A stretch of DNA of 15,092 nt from Phycisphaerae bacterium (GTDB lineage: Bacteria > Planctomycetota > Phycisphaerae > Sedimentisphaerales > Anaerobacaceae). Below the pieces are notes generated by a model that was not told the origin of the DNA, searched no databases, and saw nothing but the letters and a program-made list of their open reading frames with translations. Positions 1-8,175 of the stretch are shown one piece after another (the first letter of the stretch is position 1; every line of letters begins with the position of its first letter). The translations under genes were made by a program, and so were the position numbers. The stretch is from assembly GCA_030630315.1 (NCBI GenBank), contig DAOVNI010000010.1, forward strand, positions 1 through 15,092, read 5' to 3'.

Positions 1-1247
1 AAGAACGGCTTATCGTAAGCGTCAACGCCCATTGCCTCCCGCATCACGTCCGCCCACCAGGTGAAGCGGCCCAGATAGCTATGGCTGTAGCTGATACCCT
101 CGTGCCACCCGCCGTCGTTGTCGCTCCAGACCGGATAAACATTGTAAAAGACATTCATAGCGAACCATACCCAGTCCTCGGTGCCCTCGACCTCACCCAG
201 AAAGGCAATACCAACCTCGCCCAGGAAGTGCCACGCCCGGTTCGCGTGACTCCCGTAAGGCCGCCACAGGTGACGCGGGCAGAGGTGATTATACATCTCG
301 TCACCGCGGACCTTCATCACACCCCGGCAGATTTTCTTCTCCTCCTCGCTAAGCAGGTCGTTGACGAACGTGTACGCCCGGGAGAAATAATAGGCGTAGG
401 GCATCCCCGCCTCATCGTTATAGCGATAACCGGTACTACCCTTGGGGTCCCACCTGGCGCAGTCTAACAAGATTCTTTTGGCCTCAAGGCCGTATTTTTC
501 CTTACCGCCGAGCAGCCGCGTAAACGCCAGAGTCGCCGCACTATTGAGCGCCCTGATTGTGTACGTCCGGTTGCCCCACCACACTTTCCTCCACGCCTCG
601 CTGCCGCGCACCATACCTTTCGGATACTTCGGCGGCTCCTTAGTCGAAGGCGGCCGCGCCAAGAGTCTCTCACATTCTCTCACGAGTTTGTCATACGCGT
701 CCTTCATTTCACCCCGCGCCAGTTTCCGCAGCCGCTTGAGGTTCTCGGGACGAACGAACAGCCGAGGGTGGCTTTTTGGTATCCGCGAAATCAAGTCATC
801 TCGCTTCGGCATCGGCATAGTTGCCATATCGTCGGCGATCGTGAACCGCCGAGGCTGGCTCCACTTTGTGTATCGCCCCTTACGGTCCTTCCCCCGGTAT
901 CGCCACTCGTACGTGCCGCGGTGGAAGGTCCTGGCCGGGCAATGCACGTTGAACTCGATGTCCGACGCGCGGTAAGCGGCTTGCTTGACGGTCGCGATAC
1001 CAACGCAGTGTATCTCCCAGCGCATACCCTCCTGTGGACGCCAGCTAAAGCTCGGCGGATTCACCGCAGACACCGCGCCATCAGCGGGCCGATACCCCCA
1101 TTCACCGGCAGCGGAGACTCTTTCATCCAGCTCCGGCTTCTGCACTCCCGCCGGCCCCGGAACAACCAGCAACAACACAACCACATTCACCGCCGCAAGC
1201 AGTTTGAGCAGGACCTTCTCCTTACTATACTTCTTATTGGTCATCAT
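1..1247 (-). CDS. Exported heparinase II/III-type polysaccharide lyase with DUF4962-like N-terminus (3' end outside window)
   Basis: One frame stays open on the minus strand from an ATG at 1247 to the left edge, about 415 codons. A GGAGG at 1252-1256 serves either ATG 1247 (4-base gap) or the adjacent in-frame ATG 1244 (7-base gap, better). Residues about 10-35 form a Lys-rich start plus a long hydrophobic stretch (signal peptide or membrane anchor). About residues 45-135 look like a fibronectin/Ig-type domain (motifs WRPQEGMRWEI, YEWRYRGKDRKGRYTKW). Then comes HPRLFVRPENLKRLRK, typical of the entry to DUF4962/heparinase toroids, followed by helical segments with YGSHANRAWHFLGE and GGWHEGISYSHSYLGRF, resembling the Asn/His/Tyr-rich catalytic cleft of alginate/heparin-type lyases. 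Inferred role: cleavage of uronic-acid polysaccharide in the periplasm or outside the cell. The substrate cannot be read from the sequence, and the C-terminal beta-sheet domain is not visible. It is the last visible gene of the run starting at the symporter. Confidence 0.82.
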   Translation of the reverse strand, partial: MMTNKKYSKEKVLLKLLAAVNVVVLLLVVPGPAGVQKPELDERVSAAGEWGYRPADGAVSAVNPPSFSWRPQEGMRWEIHCVGIATVKQAAYRASDIEFNVHCPARTFHRGTYEWRYRGKDRKGRYTKWSQPRRFTIADDMATMPMPKRDDLISRIPKSHPRLFVRPENLKRLRKLARGEMKDAYDKLVRECERLLARPPSTKEPPKYPKGMVRGSEAWRKVWWGNRTYTIRALNSAATLAFTRLLGGKEKYGLEAKRILLDCARWDPKGSTGYRYNDEAGMPYAYYFSRAYTFVNDLLSEEEKKICRGVMKVRGDEMYNHLCPRHLWRPYGSHANRAWHFLGEVGIAFLGEVEGTEDWVWFAMNVFYNVYPVWSDNDGGWHEGISYSHSYLGRFTWWADVMREAMGVDAYDKPF

Positions 1248-1268
1248 TCTTCCTCCAAAGTAAGCTAT

Positions 1269-1329
1269 CAATTCTTTGACATCCACTATTTTTTACGAAC
1301 GTAATATTTTTTATGCCTTCAATGATATT
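1269..1329 (-). repeat. Degenerate duplicate of the pyrD 3' end (direct repeat copy A)
   Basis: This stretch aligns with 2986-3048, the last part of pyrD, in the same orientation: by eye about 53 of 63 aligned positions match, with two 1-base gaps in homopolymer runs. On the minus strand it begins with codons for I-E-G-I-K, as in pyrD, and then loses frame. It therefore looks like a decaying relic. It supplies the stop codon (TGA, 1319-1321) of the upstream glycosidase gene and lies just before the lyase ribosome-binding site. Confidence 0.75.
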
Positions 1330-2923
1330 GGCCTGTGATGCGGCCAATGGTTTCCGACCGTGCAATCTCTTTACCGTTTGCAAACACCCGCAGACCCTTT
1401 CCCCTGTTGTATTTCTTGCCGGTTTTGTCCCATATAACCGTGATAATCCGGTTGTGGTACAGAACGTTGTCAAGGCAGAACCAGTCCCACGTATCAGCGC
1501 CAACCAGCGGATTGACCTCAACGATATCATCCGGCCGAGGCCGAAGGCCCACAAGCCCCGAAATTATCAAATCGCAATAGCCGGAGTGATTGTAATCCTT
1601 CCCGCGTTCTCTACCCCCTTTTCGCGGGTCCCATGTCCCGTCTTTCCACGTCTTTAATCGGCTGCGCGCAATCCAGTCGCCGGTATAAGGATTGAGGTTC
1701 TCATCAATCCAGGGAACGACCCGCCCGTCCTCTCGCTTCAGACGGTGACTTTTCGTATAGATTTTCAGCGTTTCAAAGTAGTCGCTCTTATCAATCACGG
1801 TCTGCTTATAATTATTCAGCACATTCGCCAACCCTACGAGGGTTTGCGTGGTGGCAAAAGGCCAGCTCGGCCCATTCCATTGGCACTGATGCCCTTTATA
1901 GGAAACGGCGAATCGAGCATGACGCTGTTCCGCAGTTGTCGGGCCGAACGGCGCATAAAATCCTTTCGGGTCCATCAACTGCTCCCACGCTTCTTCGTAT
2001 CCCTTGCCCACATCCGGCAAATTGAAGTACCAAGGCACATAGCCAAGCAGTTCGCGCACATCAACAAGATTCTCTCCTTTCCGAGGAAGCGTCTTGAAAA
2101 ACTTCGCCTTATCGTCCCAGAGTTTATCCATAACGAGTTGCCTGACTCTTTCTGCTTTAGCCTTATACTTTTCGGCAATGTCATCCCTGCCTGACAGCCC
2201 CGCGATCTTGGCGATAGCCACGGCGTCACCGTACATATAGGAATTGATCGTAGCACGCTTTCCGCTCCCACCTATGGAGACCTCCATACCGTCCCGGTCA
2301 TCGATTTGCCAGAATAAACCATCCGGCTCAAGTCTCGTTTTCTCCCACGCTTTGTAGTTGTTGCTCAAATCAGCAAGCAGGTCGGTAACGTGTTGCTTAT
2401 CCGCTGTTACCAAATACCTCGCCCACATTGCATCGGCAGCCCAGAAGCTGTAACTTCGCACGCTGCCACCTTTGCGGAACCAAAACACCGCATAATCGTC
2501 TAAGTATTTCCGATTGTGCAGCCAGCGACCCTCGTAAAAATGATGGCCGGCAGGGCAGTTAATGGTATTGTGCTTGCCCGACCATCCAACCTTCGGCAGA
2601 AACTCAGTGATTACGAATCCATCCGGCGTCAGCTTTATGTGTTTGCGATACGTCCACCACCTAAAGTAGTACGTCCGCTCCAAATCCTTGTCCGGACATT
2701 CAAACAGCGGAACATTCGCGCCGACAAACTCCCACGCCTTCTCATTGGAAATGTGCTGGACATATAGTTCCTCATCATTTTCGTTGAATGTGTCAATATA
2801 ATGCTTGAATGATTCTGCTTTCAACACGAATGTATTCCGTGTGTCGCTTGCTATCGCTGCATTCAACACAAAAGATGCGCACAGAAAGGCCGAAAGCATA
2901 ACTTTGATATGCAGACTTTTCAT
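1319..2923 (-). CDS. Exported GH63/MGH1-like (alpha/alpha)6-barrel glycoside hydrolase
   Basis: Start: two in-frame ATGs lie at 2929 and 2923. GAGG at 2930-2933 touches the first and is 6 bases from the second, so 2923 is chosen (534 aa). Residues 1-27 of the longer form are a classic signal peptide (basic start, hydrophobic core, A-I-A-S end), pointing to periplasmic or outside action. Numbering from 2929, DGLFWQIDDRDGMEVSIGG (203-221) and QCQWNGPSWPF (348-358) match the Gly/Trp-rich active-site loops of GH63/trehalase/MGH1-like six-hairpin glycosidases; the second resembles the family's WRGPxW motif. NHSGYCDLIISGLVGL (447-462) and a small C-terminal beta domain complete it. Length fits a single-domain enzyme. 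The sugar specificity is not deducible. It follows pyrD after 32-38 bases and its stop lies inside the pyrD-derived repeat, suggesting insertion or duplication. Fold confidence is good; substrate unknown. Confidence 0.8.
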   Translation of the reverse strand: MKSLHIKVMLSAFLCASFVLNAAIASDTRNTFVLKAESFKHYIDTFNENDEELYVQHISNEKAWEFVGANVPLFECPDKDLERTYYFRWWTYRKHIKLTPDGFVITEFLPKVGWSGKHNTINCPAGHHFYEGRWLHNRKYLDDYAVFWFRKGGSVRSYSFWAADAMWARYLVTADKQHVTDLLADLSNNYKAWEKTRLEPDGLFWQIDDRDGMEVSIGGSGKRATINSYMYGDAVAIAKIAGLSGRDDIAEKYKAKAERVRQLVMDKLWDDKAKFFKTLPRKGENLVDVRELLGYVPWYFNLPDVGKGYEEAWEQLMDPKGFYAPFGPTTAEQRHARFAVSYKGHQCQWNGPSWPFATTQTLVGLANVLNNYKQTVIDKSDYFETLKIYTKSHRLKREDGRVVPWIDENLNPYTGDWIARSRLKTWKDGTWDPRKGGRERGKDYNHSGYCDLIISGLVGLRPRPDDIVEVNPLVGADTWDWFCLDNVLYHNRIITVIWDKTGKKYNRGKGLRVFANGKEIARSETIGRITGQYH

Positions 2924-2961
2924 TCCCATCCTCGCTTTCTTAACGATATTAGCGACAAAGT

Positions 2962-3900
2962 CTAACTTACTTCAAGGGACCCGACCAATTCTTTGATATT
3001 TGCTATTTCTTTACGAGCGCAATATTTTTTTATGCCTTCAATAATTTTTATCGCGCATCCCGGCTCAATAAAATTCGCCGTACCAACCGCTACCGCCGAT
3101 GCCCCCGCGATGATAAATTCGATAGCATCCGAAGCGGTCCTGATTCCCCCCATTCCCAGAACCGGGATTCCAGAACCTTTGGCGACCTCATTATAAACCT
3201 TGTTAACTAAATAAACCGCTATCGGCTTTATTGCCGGCCCCGACAATCCGCCCGTCTTATTGGCCAGAACCGGCCTTCGGGTTTCGATATCGACAACCAT
3301 CGCCGTAAATGTATTTATCAAGCTAAGTGCGTTAGCACCGGCCTCAACCGCCGCTCGAGCAATTACGCTAATGTCCGTAACGGCAGGCGCCAGCTTCACC
3401 ATCAAAATCTTTTCACCGCTGACCTTTTTCACTGCCGAAGTAATCTCTGTTACCTGGGTCGGGTCAGTGCCAAAACTAATCCCGCCTTTCTCGACATTGG
3501 GACAGCTAACATTCAGCTCAAATCCCGCTATCGCTTTTTCATCAGCCAGCCGCTGCGCCACAGCCACGTATTCATCAATCGTCTCGCCCGCTATATTAAC
3601 GAACACGGCGCAGGACAGCTTCTCAAGAACAGGCAGTTTTTCTTCAACGAAAGCGTCCAACCCGATATTCGCCCACCCGATTGCGTTAAGCATCCCGGAA
3701 TCGGTCTCAACAATCCTCGGCGTCGCATTACCTTTTCTGGGTTTGAGCGTGATACTTTTGGTTATAAATCCGCCGAGCGAGTTTACATCCATAAAATCAG
3801 CTAACTCGTCAGCATATCCGGATGTCCCCGACGCCGTAAGCACCGGATTACTAAGCCGAATCCCCACAAAATCAACCGAAATGTCAACGTCTTTATTCAT
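2962..3900 (-). CDS. pyrD: Dihydroorotate dehydrogenase B (NAD+), catalytic subunit
   Basis: 312 aa, normal length for class 1B PyrD. It oxidises dihydroorotate to orotate on FMN in the cytoplasm, the fourth step of UMP synthesis, passing electrons to PyrK. Visible landmarks: ASGTSGYADE (23-32) at the FMN site, the lysine in TKSITL (K48), GMLNAIGWANIG (69-80), the substrate/catalytic loop NVSCPN (130-135) whose Cys133 is the class 1 catalytic base, KLAP (169-172), INTF (195-198), GGLSGPAIKP (217-226), GMGGI (249-253) and GTANF (273-277) for phosphate binding. It lies directly after pyrK, as in other PyrDB-PyrK pairs. No strong Shine-Dalgarno precedes the ATG. Its final ~60 bases recur in degenerate form at 1269-1329. 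Confidence 0.96.
   Translation of the reverse strand: MNKDVDISVDFVGIRLSNPVLTASGTSGYADELADFMDVNSLGGFITKSITLKPRKGNATPRIVETDSGMLNAIGWANIGLDAFVEEKLPVLEKLSCAVFVNIAGETIDEYVAVAQRLADEKAIAGFELNVSCPNVEKGGISFGTDPTQVTEITSAVKKVSGEKILMVKLAPAVTDISVIARAAVEAGANALSLINTFTAMVVDIETRRPVLANKTGGLSGPAIKPIAVYLVNKVYNEVAKGSGIPVLGMGGIRTASDAIEFIIAGASAVAVGTANFIEPGCAIKIIEGIKKYCARKEIANIKELVGSLEVS
2986..3048 (-). repeat. pyrD 3' end, intact copy of the direct repeat (copy B)
   Basis: This is the in-frame end of pyrD (about residues 284-304) and the partner of 1269-1329. The copies are about 1.72 kb apart in the same orientation and enclose the glycosidase gene. This copy has full coding sense; the other has frame-breaking 1-base losses, so this one is the original or the functional copy. 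Confidence 0.75.
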
Positions 3901-3957
3901 ACAAACTTTCTTTTGTCATTGCGAGGCCTGCGGTTAAAAAATCCGTGTAATCCGCGA
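3901..3957 (-). other. pyrK-pyrD spacer with fragments resembling dispersed repeats
   Basis: The spacer contains GTCATTGCGAGGCC (plus strand, about 3915-3928) and ATCCGTGTAATCCGCGATTA (about 3941-3960, plus strand). From general recollection these resemble short palindromic repeat families scattered through intergenic DNA of many environmental bacteria. No complete stem-loop can be drawn here, so they would be partial copies. They do not break the operon. Confidence 0.3.
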
Positions 3958-4902
3958 TTAAAAAACCACTTCTCTGCTCTCAAAAACAGGCCCATCCTCG
4001 CAGCACAACTTATAAACAGTTTCGTTTGAGCCGGCCACCCTGCACTCAACCGCACAACTCTGGCAGACCCCAATCCCGCAGGCCATCATTCGCTCCATAC
4101 TGACCTGACAATCGATTTTCTTATCTTTAGCAATTTCAGCCACCTGCGCAAGCATTTGCTCAGGCCCACAGCCATAGATAATCATATTCTCGCCGGCTAA
4201 ATCAGACTTTCCAAGCCATTCCGAAAGACAATCGGTTACAAGCCCGGCAAACCCCGCCGAGCCGTCATCCGTTGCCACCAGCGATTCTATGCCATACTTG
4301 GCAAACTCCCCTAAGGAAAACCCCAACTGTTGCGAAATCTCATCCAATCGCGCCTCAAAAGGCAGCTCTTTCACCGTCTTCGCACCGGCAAACGCAATCA
4401 CTTCCATATCAGGATAATCAGCCGTAAAAACCTTCGCCAGATGCTCTAATGGCCCAGCACCCATCCCGCCGACAACCAGAAGGGCCCTTTTCTTGCTCTC
4501 CGGCACCCAAAAACCGTTCCCTAAAGGCCCGATTATGCTGACCGAATCGCCCGCCGCTAACGTTGTCATTCGCAAAGTTGCAGGCCCGACAACACAGTAA
4601 AGAATCTCAACGAAAGTTTTATTTTTTTTGGCAGTAACATCGCAAAAACTAAAAGGCCTCCGCAGCAGTACCTTCCGCCCCGACACATCGACCAAATCTT
4701 CCGGTATGGCTTCCGCCGGCGGCAGGGCGGTCCCCGAAACATCCAATTCAACAAACTGACCCGGCTTAAAATTAGCGAATACTTCTGCGCCGGCCCCCGA
4801 AAATTCCAGCCCAAGCCGATAGAACCGCTGCCCAAGCTGCTTATTCGCACGGACAGCAGCACAGAAGATACCCTTATTTGCCGCTGAGCATTTTTCTGAC
4901 AT
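3958..4902 (-). CDS. pyrK: Dihydroorotate dehydrogenase B, electron-transfer subunit
   Basis: 314 aa, somewhat longer than the usual ~255-290. PyrK joins PyrD in a heterotetramer and carries electrons from FMN through a [2Fe-2S] cluster and FAD to NAD+. Visible: a ferredoxin-reductase-type FAD-binding barrel with RRPFSF (81-86), the nucleotide-binding start LLVVGGMGAGPL (141-152), IIYGCGPEQML (241-251), and a C-terminal cluster site with C275, C280, C283 and C301 (spacing CxxxxCxxC, then a Cys before EDGPVF), as in known PyrK proteins. Part of the extra length is an insertion around residues 56-78 before the FAD motif. It ends 57 bases before the pyrD start and begins 59 bases after the kinase, so shared transcription is likely. 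Confidence 0.95.
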   Translation of the reverse strand: MSEKCSAANKGIFCAAVRANKQLGQRFYRLGLEFSGAGAEVFANFKPGQFVELDVSGTALPPAEAIPEDLVDVSGRKVLLRRPFSFCDVTAKKNKTFVEILYCVVGPATLRMTTLAAGDSVSIIGPLGNGFWVPESKKRALLVVGGMGAGPLEHLAKVFTADYPDMEVIAFAGAKTVKELPFEARLDEISQQLGFSLGEFAKYGIESLVATDDGSAGFAGLVTDCLSEWLGKSDLAGENMIIYGCGPEQMLAQVAEIAKDKKIDCQVSMERMMACGIGVCQSCAVECRVAGSNETVYKLCCEDGPVFESREVVF

Positions 4903-4961
4903 AAATACCTGTTATAATAATGGCCTTACTAATAAAGATTTTGCACACATAGTTGTAACTA

Positions 4962-6206
4962 TTAAAGCGAACCTTCATAAACCCTGATACCATCCACAAC
5001 TTTGCAGATGTGAACGGCATATTTATCGGCAAACTCAGGGTGACTACGCGGATACGCTGTCTCAACTGCTTGTTGAACCGCTTCGACACTTTCAGCCCGA
5101 ACCAGTGCGCCCGATGCTCCCTTGTCACCACCGCCCAACATCCGCTCTCCTAAAACACCCGGCACCGTCCGAACAACATCACACATTGTCTCCAGTTCCG
5201 CCCCTGATATCTTATAATCATCTCGCAGCCCTATGCCGTCTTCCCTGAATATCTGACCCACCGTTTCAATGTCCCCGGCCTTCCAGGCTTCGAGCATTTT
5301 ATAGAACTGATTTTGCGCTCCAAAAATATACTTTAGCCGGTCGCACAAATCAGCGTAACTCTCACCGAATTCGGCCATAATCTTTTCATAGATTGCCTCG
5401 TCCTTTATATCCGCAAGGCACGATATATCGTAATTGGCTTTCTGTAATATCGAAACTAACTTCTCGCATTCTGCCCTGCGTATTTTATACGTTGACTTCT
5501 CAAGACCAGGCCGAACCGTCCCCGTATCAAGCACCACTATCCGAAAATCGGTGGCACCCGACCCAAGTTGGACGTAATCTACAGACCTCTTTGCCGGGTT
5601 ATAATAGGTCCCCATACCTTCTCGCCCGAACAATATCATAATCTGGTCGAGCTTCCCGCAGGGTGAGCCAATATAGTCGTTTTCGACGGCCTGGGCCAGA
5701 TCGACGACCGTCATCTTGTCTTCTATCTCGATGCCGTTCGCATCCAGCAGTGATAAAATCAAATTCAAGCTCAAAGACGCCGACCGGCTCATCCCGCCGC
5801 CGGGAATGTTCCCAAAGATAACACCGTCAATGCCTTGTGAAAGTGTGTAACCCTCTCTCCTTAAAATATACTCAACTCCATACGGAAAGCGCCCCCACGT
5901 CTCCGCTATAGTATCTGACTTCGGCTCAGGAACATCTCCTAACTTGAATTCAATAACCCCATCGTCCGGAAAATTTCCACTAAACAGTCTGACGCGATTT
6001 GTCCCATTCGGCTTATAGGCCAGCCAGATAAACCTGTCTGTTGCTACCCCGAACAGCTCAGTCCCGTTATAATCACCATGTTCAACGCCAAGACAGAAAC
6101 GAGATGACGTCCTTCTTATCTTCCCATCTTTGATGTTAATCCTGTTATCTTGGGACAATTGCAGGATTTTATCAATGGCTGCCTGGTCCTGGGCCGTTAG
6201 TTCCAT
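4962..6206 (-). CDS. GHMP-family sugar kinase, galactokinase-like
   Basis: 414 aa, close to typical galactokinase length. The three GHMP/galactokinase signatures are present but altered. Motif 1 is SRFCLGVEHGDYNG (35-48), keeping Arg36, Glu42, His43 and Asp45 at galactokinase spacing, with Gly where the family has Thr in EHTDYNG. Motif 2 is GGGMSRSASL (136-145), where galactokinases have GLSSSA. The catalytic-base region is CGKLDQIM (183-190) with Asp187. Motif 3 is GGGDKGASGAL (358-368), where galactokinases have GGGFGG. The likely reaction is ATP-dependent 1-phosphorylation of galactose or a close relative (galacturonate, arabinose, GalNAc); the altered motifs make the substrate uncertain, so no symbol is given. 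It follows the symporter by 70 bases, supporting a role in phosphorylating the imported sugar. Confidence 0.82.
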   Translation of the reverse strand: MELTAQDQAAIDKILQLSQDNRINIKDGKIRRTSSRFCLGVEHGDYNGTELFGVATDRFIWLAYKPNGTNRVRLFSGNFPDDGVIEFKLGDVPEPKSDTIAETWGRFPYGVEYILRREGYTLSQGIDGVIFGNIPGGGMSRSASLSLNLILSLLDANGIEIEDKMTVVDLAQAVENDYIGSPCGKLDQIMILFGREGMGTYYNPAKRSVDYVQLGSGATDFRIVVLDTGTVRPGLEKSTYKIRRAECEKLVSILQKANYDISCLADIKDEAIYEKIMAEFGESYADLCDRLKYIFGAQNQFYKMLEAWKAGDIETVGQIFREDGIGLRDDYKISGAELETMCDVVRTVPGVLGERMLGGGDKGASGALVRAESVEAVQQAVETAYPRSHPEFADKYAVHICKVVDGIRVYEGSL

Positions 6207-6276
6207 TTTCTAAAAACCCTTCATCAATCTAAAACACCTCAAAACGTTATCAACTCTTCTGCTCCATTACCATTCA

Positions 6277-7887
6277 TTACCAGAAGATGATGTAAAGACC
6301 GATGGTTACTGCTATCACTATTGCGCCTAACCACATAACCGATGGCGCCGGCCTCATATCAAACTCCTCTCGTACCGGCATGACTTTCGGCTCTGCAAGT
6401 GGCTTAAGTTTCGTGATAATTGCCATCGTAGCAATAATTATAATAAACGTAATTGCCATCCTGTTCAAAAACGCAATTTCACTAAACTGCCAATGCAAAA
6501 ATCCATAAACCGGAACGCTAAGAACCAGCCCAATCACGCCGCTCATCGGCGGGGCTTTCTTGAAAATCATACCGAACACAAACACCCCAAGTATCCCCGG
6601 CGAAATATAACCCTGGAACTCCTGGATGTACGTGAAGATGCCCATAAATCTCGGGTCTCCTAACATCGGCGCTATCAACATCCCGATAACCACGAACACA
6701 CCGGTCGCAATCCGGCCAGTCCATATAAGGCTCCTGTCCGACGCATCTTTCCTCAAGTGGCGCTTGACCAAATCCATAGTAAATATCGTCGAGGCTGAGT
6801 TCAGCATCGACGCTAATGAGCTTATTACCGCACCGCTGATGGCCGCGAATATAAACGCCCTTGCTCCCGGCCCTACAAGATGCCTTATCAAAAGTGGATA
6901 TGCCGCATCCGTCCCGCTATCGCCGGTCATCTTGTCACCAAAAAGCTGAAGGGACATAATACCTGGAAAGATGATGATAAACGGAATAATCAACTTTAAA
7001 GCCGCCGCAAAAATAACACCGAGCTGGCCTTGCTTGAGGGTCTTGGCAGCTAACGTTCTCTGGCAAATATACTGATTCAGACCCCAGTAGTAAAAGTTCG
7101 GTATCCAAAGACCAATAACCAGAGCCGTCCAGGGCAGCACTGAGTGGTCTTTGGGAAGTATCATATGCAGCTTGTCGGCGTTCTTTTCGCTGAACAATTG
7201 TATCCCATTTGATAGCGTACTGAATATACCGGCCCCGGCTTCAGTCGATGGATGTAGCTTGCCTATCGCAATAAAACCCAGGACCATCGTTATCGCGCCC
7301 CCGATTATCAGGGCCGAGCCCTGAAAAAGGTCCGCCCAGGCCACCGCCTTTAATCCACCCCAGATAGTGTATAGTCCTGCTATGCCTCCTATGACCAGGA
7401 TCCCATACAATAGATGTCTTGGATTGTCCAAGTCTCCAAATATTGTCTGTAGCGTCAGACCGCCGGAATAAATGACCGCCGCAATTGTAACCCCGATGTA
7501 TATCACCATTGTATAAAAGGCCATAATCGCTCGCGCCGCTGGATTGTAGCGATATTCCAGATACTCCGGAATTGTAAATATTCCGCTTCGTAGAAACCTC
7601 GGTAAGAAAAAAATGGCAACAAAAACCAACGTAATTGCCGCCATCCACTCGTAGCTTGCTATCGCCATCCCTGCGATACCGGCACCCTGGCCCGCCATTC
7701 CGACAAAGTGCTCGGTCGAAATATTCGCCGCTATCAGCGAAAGACCAATCAAAGGCCACACAAGACCGCGGCTGGCCAGGAAGAAATCCTCACTGGTTTC
7801 TTCTTTTCGGCTCTTGTACATGCTCACCCCGATTACTACGCCGAAAAATGCCAGAAATACGCTAACATCAAGCCAGCTTAGCTCCAT
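6277..7887 (-). CDS. Sodium/sugar symporter of the SSS family, vSGLT-like
   Basis: 536 aa with about 14 hydrophobic segments; an inner-membrane Na+-driven sugar importer. It resembles Vibrio parahaemolyticus vSGLT over long stretches: SLIAANIS (50-57), IASYEWMAAITL (76-87), GLNQYICQRTLAAK (269-282), ISSLASMLNSASTIFTMD (355-372), YIQEFQGYISPGIL (420-433). Comparison from memory with vSGLT galactose ligands gives N55 (vSGLT N64), E80 (E88), N271 (N260), K298 (K294) and Q422 (Q428) conserved, but H60 in place of Q69. The Na+-site serines S356/S357 match S364/S365. It is the first gene of the minus-strand run, preceded by a 424-base divergent region. Galactose or a related sugar is the most likely substrate given the kinase after it. 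Confidence 0.93.
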   Translation of the reverse strand: MELSWLDVSVFLAFFGVVIGVSMYKSRKEETSEDFFLASRGLVWPLIGLSLIAANISTEHFVGMAGQGAGIAGMAIASYEWMAAITLVFVAIFFLPRFLRSGIFTIPEYLEYRYNPAARAIMAFYTMVIYIGVTIAAVIYSGGLTLQTIFGDLDNPRHLLYGILVIGGIAGLYTIWGGLKAVAWADLFQGSALIIGGAITMVLGFIAIGKLHPSTEAGAGIFSTLSNGIQLFSEKNADKLHMILPKDHSVLPWTALVIGLWIPNFYYWGLNQYICQRTLAAKTLKQGQLGVIFAAALKLIIPFIIIFPGIMSLQLFGDKMTGDSGTDAAYPLLIRHLVGPGARAFIFAAISGAVISSLASMLNSASTIFTMDLVKRHLRKDASDRSLIWTGRIATGVFVVIGMLIAPMLGDPRFMGIFTYIQEFQGYISPGILGVFVFGMIFKKAPPMSGVIGLVLSVPVYGFLHWQFSEIAFLNRMAITFIIIIATMAIITKLKPLAEPKVMPVREEFDMRPAPSVMWLGAIVIAVTIGLYIIFW

Positions 7888-8001
7888 AATACATTCCTTT
7901 CTTTTTGCTTTACTTTTCTGCTATCTTGTTAGGCTTTCCATTTTGCAATACACCGCAAAAGGCAGGTCCCTACTTTAGTTAACCTCACCAGATTGCCCGC
8001 T

Positions 8002-8029
8002 ATTATATCTTCTCTCCCACCAACCGCAA
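8002..8029 (-). promoter_or_regulatory. Candidate promoter for the symporter/kinase/pyrKD run
   Basis: On the minus strand TATAAT (8007-8002) is a perfect -10 box, with TTGCGG (8029-8024) 16 bases upstream as a weak -35. It lies about 115 bases before the symporter ATG, leaving a leader. Based on sequence match only. Confidence 0.4.
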
Positions 8030-8151
8030 CAAAATAGAAACCTAAGGCGGAAATCCCCGAAAAATACCGTCAAATATCCGGCCTAATGGTTCAGATTGTC
8101 GAATTAAGTGCCACTGCTGATTGTCCGATATAACAACTGCCTGTATAGAAG

Positions 8152-8175
8152 CGAATGTCCCGTTAGAGACATTCG
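8152..8175. promoter_or_regulatory. Perfect spaced dyad, possible operator
   Basis: CGAATGTC (8152-8159) and GACATTCG (8168-8175) are exact reverse complements separated by 8 bases. The dyad lies in the divergent region about 120 bases upstream of the candidate symporter -35 and about 136 bases before the plus-strand gene. It is not followed by a T-run, so a terminator is unlikely; a binding site for a dimeric regulator is a reasonable guess. Confidence 0.4.

Noticed and set aside
768..1304. 178-codon plus-strand frame, and a similar one at 442-975
   Set aside because: Antisense to the partial lyase gene; His/Arg/Ser-rich composition typical of shadows.
1234..1554. 106-codon minus-strand frame containing IIEGIK
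   Set aside because: Mostly overlaps the glycosidase in another frame; the IIEGIK part is the pyrD relic, reported as a repeat.
3260..3937. 225-codon plus-strand frame
   Set aside because: Lies wholly antisense to pyrD, whose motifs are unmistakable; Ser/Ala-rich shadow.
8152..8175. Terminator at the 8+8 dyad
   Set aside because: No T-run on either side and no gene ends here.
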